DNA of 64,000 nt from an uncultured Bacteroides sp. (GCF_947632445.1 NZ_CANRPM010000005.1:1-64000), one strand, 5' to 3'. Shown: positions 34,981-47,253, numbered from the stretch's first letter. Numbers and translations: made by a program. Notes: generated by a model not told the origin, from the sequence alone.

Positions 34981-35038
34981 AAGAATATAATGTATTTTAG
35001 TTGTTGGTTATTCTTCTTTTTACTTCCTTATTCATTCA

Positions 35039-35725
35039 TTATTTTTGCCCATAATAGGCATTCGGCCCATGTTTGCGGCTGAAGTGTTTCTCGATAAGCA
35101 AGGGGTTCATAGTCAAATTAGAATTGACCGCATAAGCAATGGATGCCATCTTGGCCACCTGCTCCATGACAACGGCGTTGTGGACAGCGTCGTGCGCATC
35201 CTTGCCCCAGGCAAAGGGGCCGTGATTCTTCACCAGTACGCCCGGCGTGTGCACAGGGTTCAGACCTTCGAAGCGCTTCACGATAACATTGCCTGTTTCC
35301 AGTTCATACTCACCCTTTACCTCTGCTTCGGTCATGTCGGCCGTACAGGGAATAGCATCGTGGAAATAATCGGCATGAGTCGTGCCGATGTTAGGAATGT
35401 CCCGTCCGGCCTGCGCCCAAGCAGTTGCATAGGTAGAGTGCGTGTGTACTACCCCGCCGATTTCAGGAAAAGCCTTGTAGAGCACCACATGGGTCGGTGT
35501 GTCCGACGAAGGGCGAAGATGCCCTTCCACTACCTTACCGTCAAGGTCTACCACCACCATGTCTGTGGCTTTCATCTCGTCATAGCTTACACCGCTGGGT
35601 TTGATGACCACCAGTCCGCTTGTGCGGTCGATCGCGGATACATTCCCCCAGGTGAAAATGACCAGCCCGTGCTTCACCAAGTCGAGGTTGGCGCGGAATA
35701 CTTTTTCTTTCAATTCTTCTAACAT
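35039..35725 (-). CDS. araD: L-ribulose-5-phosphate 4-epimerase
   Basis: 228 residues, class II aldolase fold. It makes D-xylulose 5-phosphate, which enters the pentose phosphate pathway. [10 protein letters not shown] and [10 protein letters not shown] bind phosphate; [12 protein letters not shown] and a later His (NHGPFAWG) belong to the metal site. It begins 24 bp after araR. Confidence 0.96.
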   Translation of the reverse strand: MLEELKEKVFRANLDLVKHGLVIFTWGNVSAIDRTSGLVVIKPSGVSYDEMKATDMVVVDLDGKVVEGHLRPSSDTPTHVVLYKAFPEIGGVVHTHSTYATAWAQAGRDIPNIGTTHADYFHDAIPCTADMTEAEVKGEYELETGNVIVKRFEGLNPVHTPGVLVKNHGPFAWGKDAHDAVHNAVVMEQVAKMASIAYAVNSNLTMNPLLIEKHFSRKHGPNAYYGQK

Positions 35726-35749
35726 AGCTATATCGCTTTAAACGTTAAC

Positions 35750-36427
35750 CTATAATTTAAATTTGGGAGCTTTCCGATAAACATTTTCGTTGAATTGATA
35801 CAGGGCTGCACTACGTTTGGAGCCGGTCTTGTCTTTTTTATCCGTCTTCTCAATATAGTTCATCTCCGCAATCCGTTTACGGAAGTTGCGCTTATCAATG
35901 GGCTCTCCATAAATAGCTTCATACAGACTTTGTAATTGTGACAAGGTAAAGAGCTTGGGAAGCAGATTAAAACCGATAGGCTCTGTGGATGCTTTCTTCT
36001 GCATCAGCGCACGTGCCTTCTGCACCATCTCCAAATGATCGAATATCAATGGGGGCAGGTCATTGATGCCAACCCAAAATGCGTTATGCTGTTGAACCAG
36101 TTCCCAGTCGTATTCATCGACATTGATCAAAGCATAATATGCAACGGAAATAACTCTTCCTCCCGGATCACGATTTATGGCACCGAACGCTTCAACCTGT
36201 TCTATGTAGACTTGCTCCAAACCCGTCAGTTCAGCCAACACCCGCTTGGCAGCATCGTCCACACTTTCATTTTCCTGCACAAAACCACCCATCAATGACC
36301 ATTCGCCTTTGGCCGGCTCAAAATTTCGTTTCAGCAGGAGAAGGTTAAGTTCTCCTTTACTGAAACCGAAAATAATGCAGTCTACCGAAACATAGAACTT
36401 CGGATTAATATTATAATATGTTGTCAT
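35750..36427 (-). CDS. araR: AraR, Nudix-like arabinose regulator
   Basis: 225 residues: a Nudix-like domain (SVDCIIFGF, GEWSLMGGFVQENESVDDAA) followed by a winged helix-turn-helix near residues 160-225 (FTLSQLQSLYEAIYGEPIDKRNFRKRI). The Nudix box reads KRVLAELTGL where catalytic enzymes have REUxEExGU, so the Glu pair is lost and the domain is probably an arabinose sensor. This matches the AraR type described in Bacteroides thetaiotaomicron. Unusually, the gene lies inside the operon it should control. Confidence 0.9.
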   Translation of the reverse strand: MTTYYNINPKFYVSVDCIIFGFSKGELNLLLLKRNFEPAKGEWSLMGGFVQENESVDDAAKRVLAELTGLEQVYIEQVEAFGAINRDPGGRVISVAYYALINVDEYDWELVQQHNAFWVGINDLPPLIFDHLEMVQKARALMQKKASTEPIGFNLLPKLFTLSQLQSLYEAIYGEPIDKRNFRKRIAEMNYIEKTDKKDKTGSKRSAALYQFNENVYRKAPKFKL

Positions 36428-36447
36428 TCAAGAAACATTCAATACAA

Positions 36448-38193
36448 TTACCAGAAATAAGCGTAGAACAGGGCGCAAAGTAACACAACACCCAGGGAAG
36501 CGATAACGTCCCACTTATTCCAGCTCTCGCGGATGAGTTGTTTGTAACTGCCTGTGAAAGTAATGGCTTTAATCTGCTGAACAGAAGGTTTCGGCGTAAA
36601 GCAGGATATAATAACCATCATAACAATCAGAAATACAAGCAACCAAACCTCGAAGATAAGCCAGTTAGTTTGCCAGAACCAGGTAGTGCATTTCCAAAAA
36701 GCACCATCCATTATGGCTTTACCCGAATCTGTGATAACATTGGTAAGCAAACGTACCATACCGATAAGGAAACCACCGATGAGTCCCCATTCGCCGGCTT
36801 TCGGAGTGATACGCTTTGAGAAGATACCCAACGTGAAAACAGCAACCATTGCGGGCGCAATCAGAGACTGGATGTCCTGCAGGTATGAATAAAGATTTCC
36901 CATATTCATCATAATAGGCATCCATGCCAATCCCATTAATACAACCACCACCGTAGCAATACGGCCAACCAGCACATAATGACTTTCACTCATGTCTTTT
37001 TTCATAGGTTTATAAAAGTCCTCTGTGAATAACGTAGCACAACTGTTGAAAAAGGCTGCCAGCGATGCGACAAGAGCACAGATAAAACCGATAGTCACAA
37101 TACCTTTAATTCCAGCAGGTAGGATATTTTTCACCATCATGGCAAAAGCGCCGTCCGTATCGTGAGCGTTAGTAATATCCATCACAACACCGCTGCCTGT
37201 CTTTTGGGCAAGAGCATAAGCAACCATACCGGGAATTAAGAACATAAATACAGGTAACAGCTTGAAATAACCGGCAGCAATCGTACCACGACGGGCACGC
37301 TTCATTACGACATCATCAGATTCACCCTTTTGTTGTCCAAGCACACGTTGTACAATGTGCTGATCAGTACACCAATACCAGAAACCGATAATGGAAGCAC
37401 CGAGGAACACTACATATCCGGGGAATTGTGGATACATGGGATCTGCAGGGTCGGTATGGAACATGTGAGTCGTACCAAAACCGTCGTGAGCAGCATTACA
37501 GACAGCCATCATCTGTGACCATCCTTCGCTGATGCTGCCGTCACCCAACATACTCAGTCCCAAAAACAATACCAGGAAAGAACCAATAATCAGAATTGGA
37601 GTCTGAATGGCGGACAGGGTCATTACCCCCTTCATACCGCCGAAAACAGTGAATACGGCAGTAATGACAATCAAGCCAATAGCACCATACCAAAAAGGTA
37701 AGCCAAGCAAATACTCAAAGAAAATACCACCGGTAAAAGCTGTAACAGAAACCTTAGTCAATACATAGGCTATCAAAGTGATAATAGACAACCACGAACC
37801 CGTGCGTTGGGTATAACGGAATTTCAGGAAATCGGGCATCGTGATAATCTTGCCCATTTTGTTGTTCAACAGTTGATAGAAAGGAACAAACAACCATCCC
37901 AAAATCAGGATCATCCATCCCTGCATTTCCCAGTGGGCCATACCTACACCGTCTTTGGCGCCAGTTCCTGCAAGGCCAACCAAATGTTCAGAACCGATGT
38001 TAGCAGCAAAGATGGCCGCACCAATGATATACCAAGGTTCACCTTTCCCAAACAAATAATCCTGGCTGTCGGCACCTTTCATTTTTCCCTTATCCTTCTT
38101 TATGGCACGATAAATCGCCCAGACAATAGCTACGACTCCAACAGCAAGTACCACCCAGTCGAGCCAGATAAATTCATTCGTATTCCAATTCAT
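36448..38193 (-). CDS. Sodium/solute symporter (SSS family), probable arabinose transporter
   Basis: 581 residues with about 14 membrane segments, SGLT-like. Signature pieces: AANIGSEHLVGLAGTGAKDG near the N-terminus and FWYWCTDQHIVQRVLGQQKG, typical of sugar members. Arabinose as substrate is inferred from position between galM and araR. It moves the free sugar across the inner membrane with Na+. Confidence 0.9.
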   Translation of the reverse strand: MNWNTNEFIWLDWVVLAVGVVAIVWAIYRAIKKDKGKMKGADSQDYLFGKGEPWYIIGAAIFAANIGSEHLVGLAGTGAKDGVGMAHWEMQGWMILILGWLFVPFYQLLNNKMGKIITMPDFLKFRYTQRTGSWLSIITLIAYVLTKVSVTAFTGGIFFEYLLGLPFWYGAIGLIVITAVFTVFGGMKGVMTLSAIQTPILIIGSFLVLFLGLSMLGDGSISEGWSQMMAVCNAAHDGFGTTHMFHTDPADPMYPQFPGYVVFLGASIIGFWYWCTDQHIVQRVLGQQKGESDDVVMKRARRGTIAAGYFKLLPVFMFLIPGMVAYALAQKTGSGVVMDITNAHDTDGAFAMMVKNILPAGIKGIVTIGFICALVASLAAFFNSCATLFTEDFYKPMKKDMSESHYVLVGRIATVVVVLMGLAWMPIMMNMGNLYSYLQDIQSLIAPAMVAVFTLGIFSKRITPKAGEWGLIGGFLIGMVRLLTNVITDSGKAIMDGAFWKCTTWFWQTNWLIFEVWLLVFLIVMMVIISCFTPKPSVQQIKAITFTGSYKQLIRESWNKWDVIASLGVVLLCALFYAYFW

Positions 38194-38227
38194 ATACTTC
38201 TATTTTTTTGTTAGTACTCCTTTAAGG

Positions 38228-39361
38228 TTATTTTTCGACACCGAATTTAAAGATACATTCGCTGTTATATGTTTGTCCCGGCTCTAAAACCACAGATGGC
38301 CATTCAGGTTTATTGGGGCTATCGGGATAATGCTGGGTTTCCAAACAAACAGACGCCCGTTGATTATAGGTAATTCCTTTTTTACCTTTCACTGTACCAT
38401 CCAAAAAATTACCGGTATATACTTGAATTCCTGGCTCATTAGTATATACCTCCAGAGCTATTCCTGTTTCAGGAGATACCAAACGAGCAGCGATCTGCGT
38501 CAAATCGCCTTTAGTATTCAACACCCAATTATGATCATATCCATTGCCATTTTTCAATTGGACGAAGTCATAATTACTAATATCCTTTCCTATAACTTTA
38601 GGAACAGTAAAATCCATCGGCGTATCTTTTACCGGCAGAATCTCTCCGGTTGTCATAAACGTACTGTCAACAGGAGTATAAGTATCGGCATTTATATATA
38701 AGATATGATCCGTAGCAGCCTTGGATGGATCTCCCGACAAATTAAAATAAGAATGGTTAGTCATATTAATCACCGTTTTCTTATCGGTAGTTGCACGGTA
38801 TTTAATATCAATCGCATTGTCTTCCGTAAGCTTATAGATAACTTTGGCCGTTACGTTCCCAGGGAAGTTCTCATCACCGTCTGGTGAAATAATTGTCAAT
38901 TCCAGTGTAGTATCATCAATTTGATTAGCTTCATATACTTGATACTGCCATCCCTTAGGACCTCCATGCAAACAATGGCCGAAATTATTCTGCGGCAATT
39001 GAATTGTATCTCCATCCAAAATCAAACGTCCCTGGTTTATACGGTTGGCATAACGTCCTATAGACGCGCCAAAGTCACTCGGAATATGAATATAGTCAGC
39101 AATACTATCGAAACCCAAAACCACGTCCCGCATTTCTCCGTTTTTATCTGGAACCATAATAGAAACGATACGCCCTCCAAAGTTTGTCACACAGACCTCC
39201 ATACCCTTTTGATTTTTTAGTTTATACAAATTGGTCTGGGTATCATTCACGTTTGTCTGATAAGCTATAGGATTTAATCCTGAAAGCGTCAAATCAGTTT
39301 TTTGACCACAAGAAGCTGATAATAAGATTACAGCTCCAACTAACAAAAAATGTTTCTTCAT
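38228..39361 (-). CDS. galM: Aldose 1-epimerase, lipoprotein
   Basis: 377 residues, start MKKHFLLVGAVILL with lipobox LSASC, so periplasmic and anchored. Mutarotase motifs: FGASIGRYANRI, NNFGHCLHGGPKGW with an active-site His, MTNHSYFNLSGD with the second His, and the catalytic Glu near GITYNQRASVCLETQHYPD. It interconverts sugar anomers before uptake. First gene of the arabinose operon. Confidence 0.92.
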   Translation of the reverse strand: MKKHFLLVGAVILLSASCGQKTDLTLSGLNPIAYQTNVNDTQTNLYKLKNQKGMEVCVTNFGGRIVSIMVPDKNGEMRDVVLGFDSIADYIHIPSDFGASIGRYANRINQGRLILDGDTIQLPQNNFGHCLHGGPKGWQYQVYEANQIDDTTLELTIISPDGDENFPGNVTAKVIYKLTEDNAIDIKYRATTDKKTVINMTNHSYFNLSGDPSKAATDHILYINADTYTPVDSTFMTTGEILPVKDTPMDFTVPKVIGKDISNYDFVQLKNGNGYDHNWVLNTKGDLTQIAARLVSPETGIALEVYTNEPGIQVYTGNFLDGTVKGKKGITYNQRASVCLETQHYPDSPNKPEWPSVVLEPGQTYNSECIFKFGVEK

Positions 39362-39393
39362 AATAACTGGTATTTGATTCAATATTTCTTTTT

Positions 39394-39412
39394 AAGTGTA
39401 AAAATAACACTT
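39394..39412. promoter_or_regulatory. Inverted repeat upstream of galM
   Basis: AAGTGTAAAAATAACACTT has 6-bp arms around a 7-bp centre and lies 32 bp before the galM start. It could be an AraR site; this is a guess from position. Confidence 0.35.
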
Positions 39413-39579
39413 TATTCCTATCCAACAGCCAAACATTAGTATGTTTCACAACATGAAAGAAAGGGAGAGACATGTATTTAAACAAACGTTAACAATACTT
39501 GTATCTATTATGCAAACCGAATGCTCAAAAAGGAACCTTAAACGTCCAAAATTATATAATCATTTAAAAAAAACTTATG

Positions 39580-39587
39580 CAAAAGTA
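39580..39587 (-). promoter_or_regulatory. Candidate -7 box of the arabinose operon
   Basis: TACTTTTG on the minus strand. A second match, TAATTTTG, is at 39547-39554. Neither has a clear -33 box. The galM leader would be about 180-210 nt. Together with the box at 39609 this is what the 39362-39695 gap holds. Confidence 0.35.
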
Positions 39588-39608
39588 TATTCCATACCGA
39601 ATTGTTTT

Positions 39609-39616
39609 TAATTTTG
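39609..39616 (+). promoter_or_regulatory. Candidate -7 box of the ATP synthase operon
   Basis: TAATTTTG on the plus strand, about 80 bp before atpD. No -33 TTTG at the normal distance. Confidence 0.4.
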
Positions 39617-39692
39617 CATGGCAAGCGAGAGAGATAAATGAATATTCAAGATATTTTCTTATTCTGGTAGATAACTATTAATAAAGAACTAA

Positions 39693-41216
<1,524 letters not shown>

Positions 41217-41277
41217 CTTATAATCCGTCAGTAGTTCATTTTGCTGCCGACGATAAACCGAATATCAAACAACGGCA

Positions 41278-41523
41278 ATGAAAAAATTACAGTTGACTAT
41301 CGTATCACCGGAAAAAAGGCTCTTCCAAGGTGAAGTGAATCAAGTTACTCTACCAGGAGTCATGGGTTCTTTTACCATCTTGCCACAACATGCTCCTATT
41401 GTTTCTTCACTCACACGTGGAAAAATTCTGTATGTTACGGCAGACGGTACGTCACAAGACTTAGAAGTAATGGGAGGATTCGTAGAAATGAATGACAATA
41501 ACGTGTCCGTCTGCATTAATTAA
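41278..41523 (+). CDS. atpC: F-type ATP synthase epsilon subunit (short form)
   Basis: 81 residues: only the N-terminal beta-sandwich (LTIVSPEKRLFQGEVNQVTL, GSFTILPQHAPIVSSL). The C-terminal helical hairpin that brakes ATP hydrolysis in other bacteria is absent, as is common in this phylum. Part of the central stalk. Confidence 0.93.
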   Translation: MKKLQLTIVSPEKRLFQGEVNQVTLPGVMGSFTILPQHAPIVSSLTRGKILYVTADGTSQDLEVMGGFVEMNDNNVSVCIN

Positions 41524-41567
41524 TAATTGATGAAGTACATTATATAATTGAAAAAACGAATGAGGAC

Positions 41568-41975
41568 GTGAGCAAGACAAAACGTAATTACCTGATCCAG
41601 ACCGCGATATTAACCGTCTTAGTAGGAATAGTAGGAGGATGGATTTATTTTAATGCCAATCCACACCATTATTTTAACGGCTATCCATTAATCCCCTCCT
41701 ATTTCTTTTTATTCGGATGGTTAATAATCAACATTGTGGAATGGAGCCGTAAAAAGATGCCCGGCAGGTTATTGCAAATATATATGTTGATCCGTGTAAT
41801 GCGAATGCTTGCTTCATTCATTCTGATAGTACTTTATTGTGTGATAGCCCGCGAAGAAGCGCAAGCTTTTCTGCTGACATTCATTGCCAACTATTTGATA
41901 TATCTAACGTATGATTCGTGGTTTTTCTACACTTTTGAAGTGAACAAGAAATCACAAAAAGAGAACAAACAATGA
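41568..41975 (+). CDS. Membrane protein of the ATP synthase operon
   Basis: 135 residues with four hydrophobic segments (residues near 10-27, 38-55, 70-92, 98-118). It starts with GTG; the ATG at 41560 hits a stop after three codons. Its place between epsilon and the a subunit suggests an AtpI-like assembly or ion-supply role, but sequence similarity to AtpI is not evident. Its stop overlaps the atpB start (ATGA), so translation is coupled. Confidence 0.75.
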   Translation: MSKTKRNYLIQTAILTVLVGIVGGWIYFNANPHHYFNGYPLIPSYFFLFGWLIINIVEWSRKKMPGRLLQIYMLIRVMRMLASFILIVLYCVIAREEAQAFLLTFIANYLIYLTYDSWFFYTFEVNKKSQKENKQ

Positions 41976-43087
41976 AACGATTGTGTAAAATATGGACCGG
42001 ATTGTATGTCATGGCAGCATTATTGCTCCTATGTCCTGTTTCCGTTTGGTCTGCTGAATCTTCCTCAGAACCGGCTGAAGAAAAAGTCGATATCAGGGAA
42101 ATAGTATTCGGCCATATCGGTGACTCATACGAATGGCACATTACATCATGGGGAGATACACATTTCACCATTCCTCTACCGGTAATCGTGTACAGCCGGA
42201 CAAGCGGATGGCACGTATTCTCTTCAACACGTTTAGAGGAAAATGAAGGCAGCTATGAGGGATTATCCATAGCCCCTGCCGGCAGTCCCTATGAAGGGAA
42301 GCTGATAGAACATGATGCTGCCGGTAATGAAATCCGACCTTTCGACATTTCAATTACCAAAGTTGTCTTGGCGTTACTAATCAACAGTGTACTGCTGACG
42401 CTCATTATCCTTTATGTAGCCCGCTGGTATAAGAGACACTCCAAAGACAGTACAGCTCCCGGAGGATTTGTTGGAATGATGGAAATGCTCATTATGATGG
42501 TCAATGATGATGTCATCAAAAGTTGTGTAGGGCCCAAATACAAGAAATTTGCTCCTTATCTTTTGACCGCTTTCTTCTTCATTTTCATCAACAATCTGAT
42601 GGGATTGATACCCTTCTTCCCCGGCGGTGCCAATGTAACAGGAAACATTGCTATTACTATGGCATTGGCTATCTGTACATTTATAGCAGTCAATCTGTTC
42701 GGAACCAAAACCTATTGGAAGGATATTTTCTGGCCAGACGTTCCATGGTGGCTGAAGGTGCCGGTACCGATGATGCCGTTTATCGAATTCTTTGGCATTC
42801 TCACCAAACCGTTCGCCCTGATGATCCGTCTTTTTGCCAATATGTTGGCCGGACACGTAGCAATGCTGGTACTGACATGTTTGGTCTTCATTTCTGCCAG
42901 CATGGGGCCTGCATTGAACGGGACATTGACTTTTACCTCCGTTCTATTCAATCTGTTCATGAACGCCCTCGAACTGCTGGTAGCCTTTATACAAGCCTAT
43001 GTATTTACCCTGCTTTCAGCGGTATTCATCGGATTGGCCCAAGAAGATCATTCCCATAAAGAAGCTAAAACAATAGAAAACAATTAA
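41972..43087 (+). CDS. atpB: F-type ATP synthase a subunit
   Basis: 371 residues, longer than usual (about 250-270) because of an N-terminal signal-like segment (ending near VWSAESS) and a soluble region before the first membrane helix. The essential Arg is in LMIRLFANMLAGHV, and the last helix carries FIQAYVFTLLSAVFIG. It forms the proton half-channels next to the c ring. Confidence 0.95.
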   Translation: MKRLCKIWTGLYVMAALLLLCPVSVWSAESSSEPAEEKVDIREIVFGHIGDSYEWHITSWGDTHFTIPLPVIVYSRTSGWHVFSSTRLEENEGSYEGLSIAPAGSPYEGKLIEHDAAGNEIRPFDISITKVVLALLINSVLLTLIILYVARWYKRHSKDSTAPGGFVGMMEMLIMMVNDDVIKSCVGPKYKKFAPYLLTAFFFIFINNLMGLIPFFPGGANVTGNIAITMALAICTFIAVNLFGTKTYWKDIFWPDVPWWLKVPVPMMPFIEFFGILTKPFALMIRLFANMLAGHVAMLVLTCLVFISASMGPALNGTLTFTSVLFNLFMNALELLVAFIQAYVFTLLSAVFIGLAQEDHSHKEAKTIENN

Positions 43088-43110
43088 TAAAACAACCCTT
43101 TAAAAATTAG

Positions 43111-43374
<264 letters not shown>

Positions 43375-43465
43375 TTTGTAAAACTTCCAATTTGTAAATG
43401 TACGGTCGCTTTCTACATTGGCAGAAACGACCGGACATTACCGATTGACAAATAAACGAATACTT

Positions 43466-43972
43466 ATGTCATTGTTATTACCCGACAGTGGTCTGCTGTT
43501 TTGGATGGCCTTATCCTTTGGCATCGTCTTCATCATCCTGGCAAAATACGGTTTTCCTGTTATTACCCGAATGGTAGAAGAACGAAAAGCTTATATCGAC
43601 AAGTCCATGAAGGTAGCCCAGGAAGCCAATGCCCAACTTGCCCATTTGAAAGAAGAAAGCGAAGCATTGATAGCTTCAGCCAACAAGGAGCAGGGACGCA
43701 TCTTGCGGGAAGCGATGCAGGAACGTGATAAGATTATCGCCGACGCACGCAAACAAGCAGATACCGCAGCCCAAAAAGAATTGGACGAAGTGCGCAGGCA
43801 GATTCAACAGGAAAAGGAAGAAGCTATTCGCGACATCCGTCGTCAAGTGGCAGTTCTTTCAGTGGACATTGCCGAGAAAGTGCTTCGAAAGGAATTGGAC
43901 GAAAAGCACGAACAAATGGACATGATAGAACGCATGCTTGACGAGATGCTGACTACGCCCAAAAAGAACTAA
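43466..43972 (+). CDS. atpF: F-type ATP synthase b subunit
   Basis: 168 residues from the ATG at 43466; the frame extends up to a TTG at 43418, which is less likely. One N-terminal membrane helix ([20 protein letters not shown]) is followed by a long charged coiled coil ([20 protein letters not shown] onward). It forms the outer stalk. Confidence 0.93.
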   Translation: MSLLLPDSGLLFWMALSFGIVFIILAKYGFPVITRMVEERKAYIDKSMKVAQEANAQLAHLKEESEALIASANKEQGRILREAMQERDKIIADARKQADTAAQKELDEVRRQIQQEKEEAIRDIRRQVAVLSVDIAEKVLRKELDEKHEQMDMIERMLDEMLTTPKKN

Positions 43973-43993
43973 CGAGATAGACAAAAGGAAAAG

Positions 43994-44554
43994 ATGGATA
44001 TAGGAATTGTTTCAATGCGATATGCCAAAGCCCTGATTGATTATGCCTACAACAGTGGTAAGGAAGATGTAATGTACCGGGAATTCAGTACATTGACACG
44101 TAGTCTGGAAGCACATTCCGAACTACGCGAATCATTACTGAACCCCATTCTCTCTACCGAAGATAAATTCACGCTTATCTGTACAGCCGCTTGTGGCGAC
44201 CAGCCGGCAAGCGAAGAATTCAAACGCTCTATCGCACTGATACAGAAGAACAGGCGTGAAGGAATGCTTCAATATATCGGCCTGTCATTTCAGAAGCTAT
44301 ATCGCCAAAGGAAACATATCGGTACCGCCAAACTGACAACAGCCATTCCGGTCAGTCAGGCAGTGGAAGAACGTATCCGCCAGGCTGCTTCTTCCATGCT
44401 GCATGCCCGCATGGAATTGCAAACAGAAGTAAATCCCGCCATAGAAGGAGGATTTATCTTCGACATCAACGATTTTCGTTTGGATGCCAGCATCGCAACC
44501 CAGATCAAGAAAGTGAAACAACAATTCATTGAAAAGAACCGCAGAATTGTATAA
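43994..44554 (+). CDS. atpH: F-type ATP synthase delta subunit
   Basis: 186 residues. MRYAKALIDYAYNSGKED at the N-terminus and the C-terminal PAIEGGFIFDINDFRLDASI are standard for the delta/OSCP family. It joins the outer stalk to the alpha-beta head. Confidence 0.93.
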   Translation: MDIGIVSMRYAKALIDYAYNSGKEDVMYREFSTLTRSLEAHSELRESLLNPILSTEDKFTLICTAACGDQPASEEFKRSIALIQKNRREGMLQYIGLSFQKLYRQRKHIGTAKLTTAIPVSQAVEERIRQAASSMLHARMELQTEVNPAIEGGFIFDINDFRLDASIATQIKKVKQQFIEKNRRIV

Positions 44555-44630
44555 CAATCCGGTTTGGAGACAAGATTGTGGGATTCACTATTCATTAGGA
44601 AAGTAAAATGTAATTTATTAGGAAAGTAAA

Positions 44631-46217
44631 ATGATCTCAGAAAACATAAAAGTAAGCGAAGTTTCCGACGTCTTACGCAAGCAACTGGAAGGTATTGATA
44701 CCCGCGTCCAATTAGACGAAATAGGTACCGTACTTCAGGTGAGTGATGGTGTTGCCCGTATATACGGGTTGCGTAACGCAGAGGCAAACGAACTGCTGGA
44801 ATTTGAAAATGGCATTAAAGCCATTGTGATGAACCTGGAGGAAGACAATGTGGGTGCCGTATTGCTGGGGCCAACCGACCGAATCAAGGAAGGATTCACT
44901 GTAAAGCGTACCAAACGTATTGCCTCCATCATGGTGGGTGAAAGCATGCTGGGACGTGTTATCGACCCATTGGGCGCTCCTCTCGATGGCAAAGGACTGA
45001 TAGGTGGTGAACTATGTGAGATGCCGCTGGAACGTAAAGCTCCCGGTGTCATTTTCCGCCAACCGGTTAACCAGCCGTTACAAACAGGATTGAAAGCTGT
45101 GGATGCCATGATTCCCATCGGACGAGGACAACGTGAGTTGATTATCGGTGACCGCCAGACCGGTAAAACAGCTATTGCCATTGATACCATTATCAATCAA
45201 CGCTCCAATTACGAAGCGGGCGATCCGGTCTACTGCATCTATGTAGCTATCGGCCAAAAGGGTTCTACCGTCGCCACGATTGTCAACACCCTGCGCCAAT
45301 ATGGAGCGATGGATTATACCATTGTCGTAGCGGCGACAGCCGGTGACCCGGCCGCCCTGCAATACTATGCTCCTTTTGCAGGTGCTGCTATCGGCGAATA
45401 TTTCCGCGATACCGGCCGTCATGCACTGGTTGTTTATGACGACCTGTCCAAACAGGCAGTAGCCTATCGCGAAGTTTCCCTGATTCTGCGTCGTCCGTCA
45501 GGACGTGAAGCCTATCCGGGTGATATTTTCTACCTGCACTCCCGTCTGCTGGAACGCGCGGCAAAGATTATCAACCAGCCCGAAGTGGCTGCCCGGATGA
45601 ACGACCTGCCGGACAGCCTGAAAGGTAAAGTCAAAGGCGGAGGTTCGTTGACGGCACTCCCCCTCATTGAAACGCAGGCAGGTGACGTATCGGCCTATAT
45701 CCCGACCAACGTAATCTCCATTACCGACGGTCAGATATTCCTTGACAGCAACCTTTTCAACCAAGGCAACCGTCCGGCTATTGATGTAGGTATCTCTGTC
45801 AGCCGTGTAGGTGGTAATGCCCAAATCAAGGCCATGAAGAAAGTGGCCGGTACGTTGAAAATAGACCAGGCTCAGTATCGCGAACTGGAAGCCTTCTCCA
45901 AGTTCAGCGGCGACATGGATCCCGTTACTGCCCTCACCATTGACAAGGGACAGAAGAATACGCGCCTACTCGTGCAGCCACAATATTGTCCGATGCCGGT
46001 AGAAAAGCAAGTCGCCATTCTCTATTGCGGAACGCATGGATTGCTGAAGAACGTCCCGCTGGCCAAAGTCAACGACTTTGAACGCAGTTTCCTCGATACA
46101 CTCGAAATGAGCCACCGGGAAGATGTGCTCGATGTGCTGAAGAAAGGTGTTATTGATGACGATGTATGCAAAAAGCTGGAAGAAACGGCCGAAAGGGTCG
46201 CCAGACAATTCTTATAA
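44631..46217 (+). CDS. atpA: F-type ATP synthase alpha subunit
   Basis: 528 residues; non-catalytic nucleotide-binding subunit of F1. Walker [33 protein letters not shown] and the conserved [16 protein letters not shown]. The leader has a duplicated ATTAGGAAAGTAAAATG: the first copy (44593-44610) forms a start-stop (ATGTAA) and the second is the true start. Confidence 0.98.
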   Translation: MISENIKVSEVSDVLRKQLEGIDTRVQLDEIGTVLQVSDGVARIYGLRNAEANELLEFENGIKAIVMNLEEDNVGAVLLGPTDRIKEGFTVKRTKRIASIMVGESMLGRVIDPLGAPLDGKGLIGGELCEMPLERKAPGVIFRQPVNQPLQTGLKAVDAMIPIGRGQRELIIGDRQTGKTAIAIDTIINQRSNYEAGDPVYCIYVAIGQKGSTVATIVNTLRQYGAMDYTIVVAATAGDPAALQYYAPFAGAAIGEYFRDTGRHALVVYDDLSKQAVAYREVSLILRRPSGREAYPGDIFYLHSRLLERAAKIINQPEVAARMNDLPDSLKGKVKGGGSLTALPLIETQAGDVSAYIPTNVISITDGQIFLDSNLFNQGNRPAIDVGISVSRVGGNAQIKAMKKVAGTLKIDQAQYRELEAFSKFSGDMDPVTALTIDKGQKNTRLLVQPQYCPMPVEKQVAILYCGTHGLLKNVPLAKVNDFERSFLDTLEMSHREDVLDVLKKGVIDDDVCKKLEETAERVARQFL

Positions 46218-46310
46218 ACAAACGGATTTCAGGCTATATCGGTACGAGGTCGACAAAACCTTGTACCGATTGCCCCAAATACCGGATATATCACTCATAA
46301 TCGAACAGAC

Positions 46311-47204
46311 ATGGCATCACTCAAAGAAGTAAAAAACAGAATTAATTCCGTAAAGAGTACTCGACAGATTACTTCAGCCATGAAAATGGTCGCTTCTGCC
46401 AAACTTCACAAAGCACAGGGACAGATTGAAAACATGTACCCCTATCAGCAGAAGCTGAATGAGATTCTGACGAACTTTTTAGGCACTGACATCCGGGTCG
46501 AATCTCCCTACATCGAGGTACGTCCCGTAACGAAAGTTGCTATCGTCGCCTTCTCGTCCAACAGTTCATTGTGCGGTGCTTTCAATTCCAACGTGGTGAA
46601 AAGGCTCGAACACGCGCTGGAAGAATACAGCACGCTCGGCAAGGATAATATTCTCCTTTATCCCATAGGCAAAAAGGTGGAAGAGGCTGTCAGGAAGTTA
46701 GGATATACTTCTCAAGGAACATATCAGTCTATGGCCGATAAGCCTTGCTATACCGAGGCCTATCAACTGGCCGAACAGCTGATGGCATTGTATGCCGAAA
46801 AAGCGATAGACCGCGTCATACTGATCTATCACCATTTCAAATCCATGGGTTCGCAAGTGCTTCAGCAAGAAGACTTTCTCCCTCTTAATCTGGAACAAAT
46901 GGCCATGCAAACGGCAACGCATCCCGACAAGAAAGAAACGGTTGTTTACAACAACGACTACATTGTGGAGCCGTCGGTCGGCGAATTGATAGCCGAACTG
47001 ATTCCCAAAGTACTCTGTCAGAAGATATTCACGGTGCTTCAGGATTCCAATGCTTCCGAACACGCCGCACGCATGCTGGCCATGCAGGCTGCGACCGACA
47101 ATGCCAACGAACTCATCCAGGACCTGACGCTGCAATACAACAAAACCCGGCAACAAACCATTACCAACGAACTGCTCGACATCATCGGCGGCAGCCTGAG
47201 GTAA
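46311..47204 (+). CDS. atpG: F-type ATP synthase gamma subunit
   Basis: 297 residues. The N-terminal coiled-coil helix (INSVKSTRQITSAMKMVASA) and the C-terminal NELIQDLTLQYNKTRQQTIT with DIIGGSLR are the family ends. It is the rotating central shaft and the last gene of the operon. Confidence 0.97.
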   Translation: MASLKEVKNRINSVKSTRQITSAMKMVASAKLHKAQGQIENMYPYQQKLNEILTNFLGTDIRVESPYIEVRPVTKVAIVAFSSNSSLCGAFNSNVVKRLEHALEEYSTLGKDNILLYPIGKKVEEAVRKLGYTSQGTYQSMADKPCYTEAYQLAEQLMALYAEKAIDRVILIYHHFKSMGSQVLQQEDFLPLNLEQMAMQTATHPDKKETVVYNNDYIVEPSVGELIAELIPKVLCQKIFTVLQDSNASEHAARMLAMQAATDNANELIQDLTLQYNKTRQQTITNELLDIIGGSLR

Positions 47205-47253
47205 AAAAATACTAATAAACCCCGAAAGACAAGCTACTTATAGGAAAATAGCT

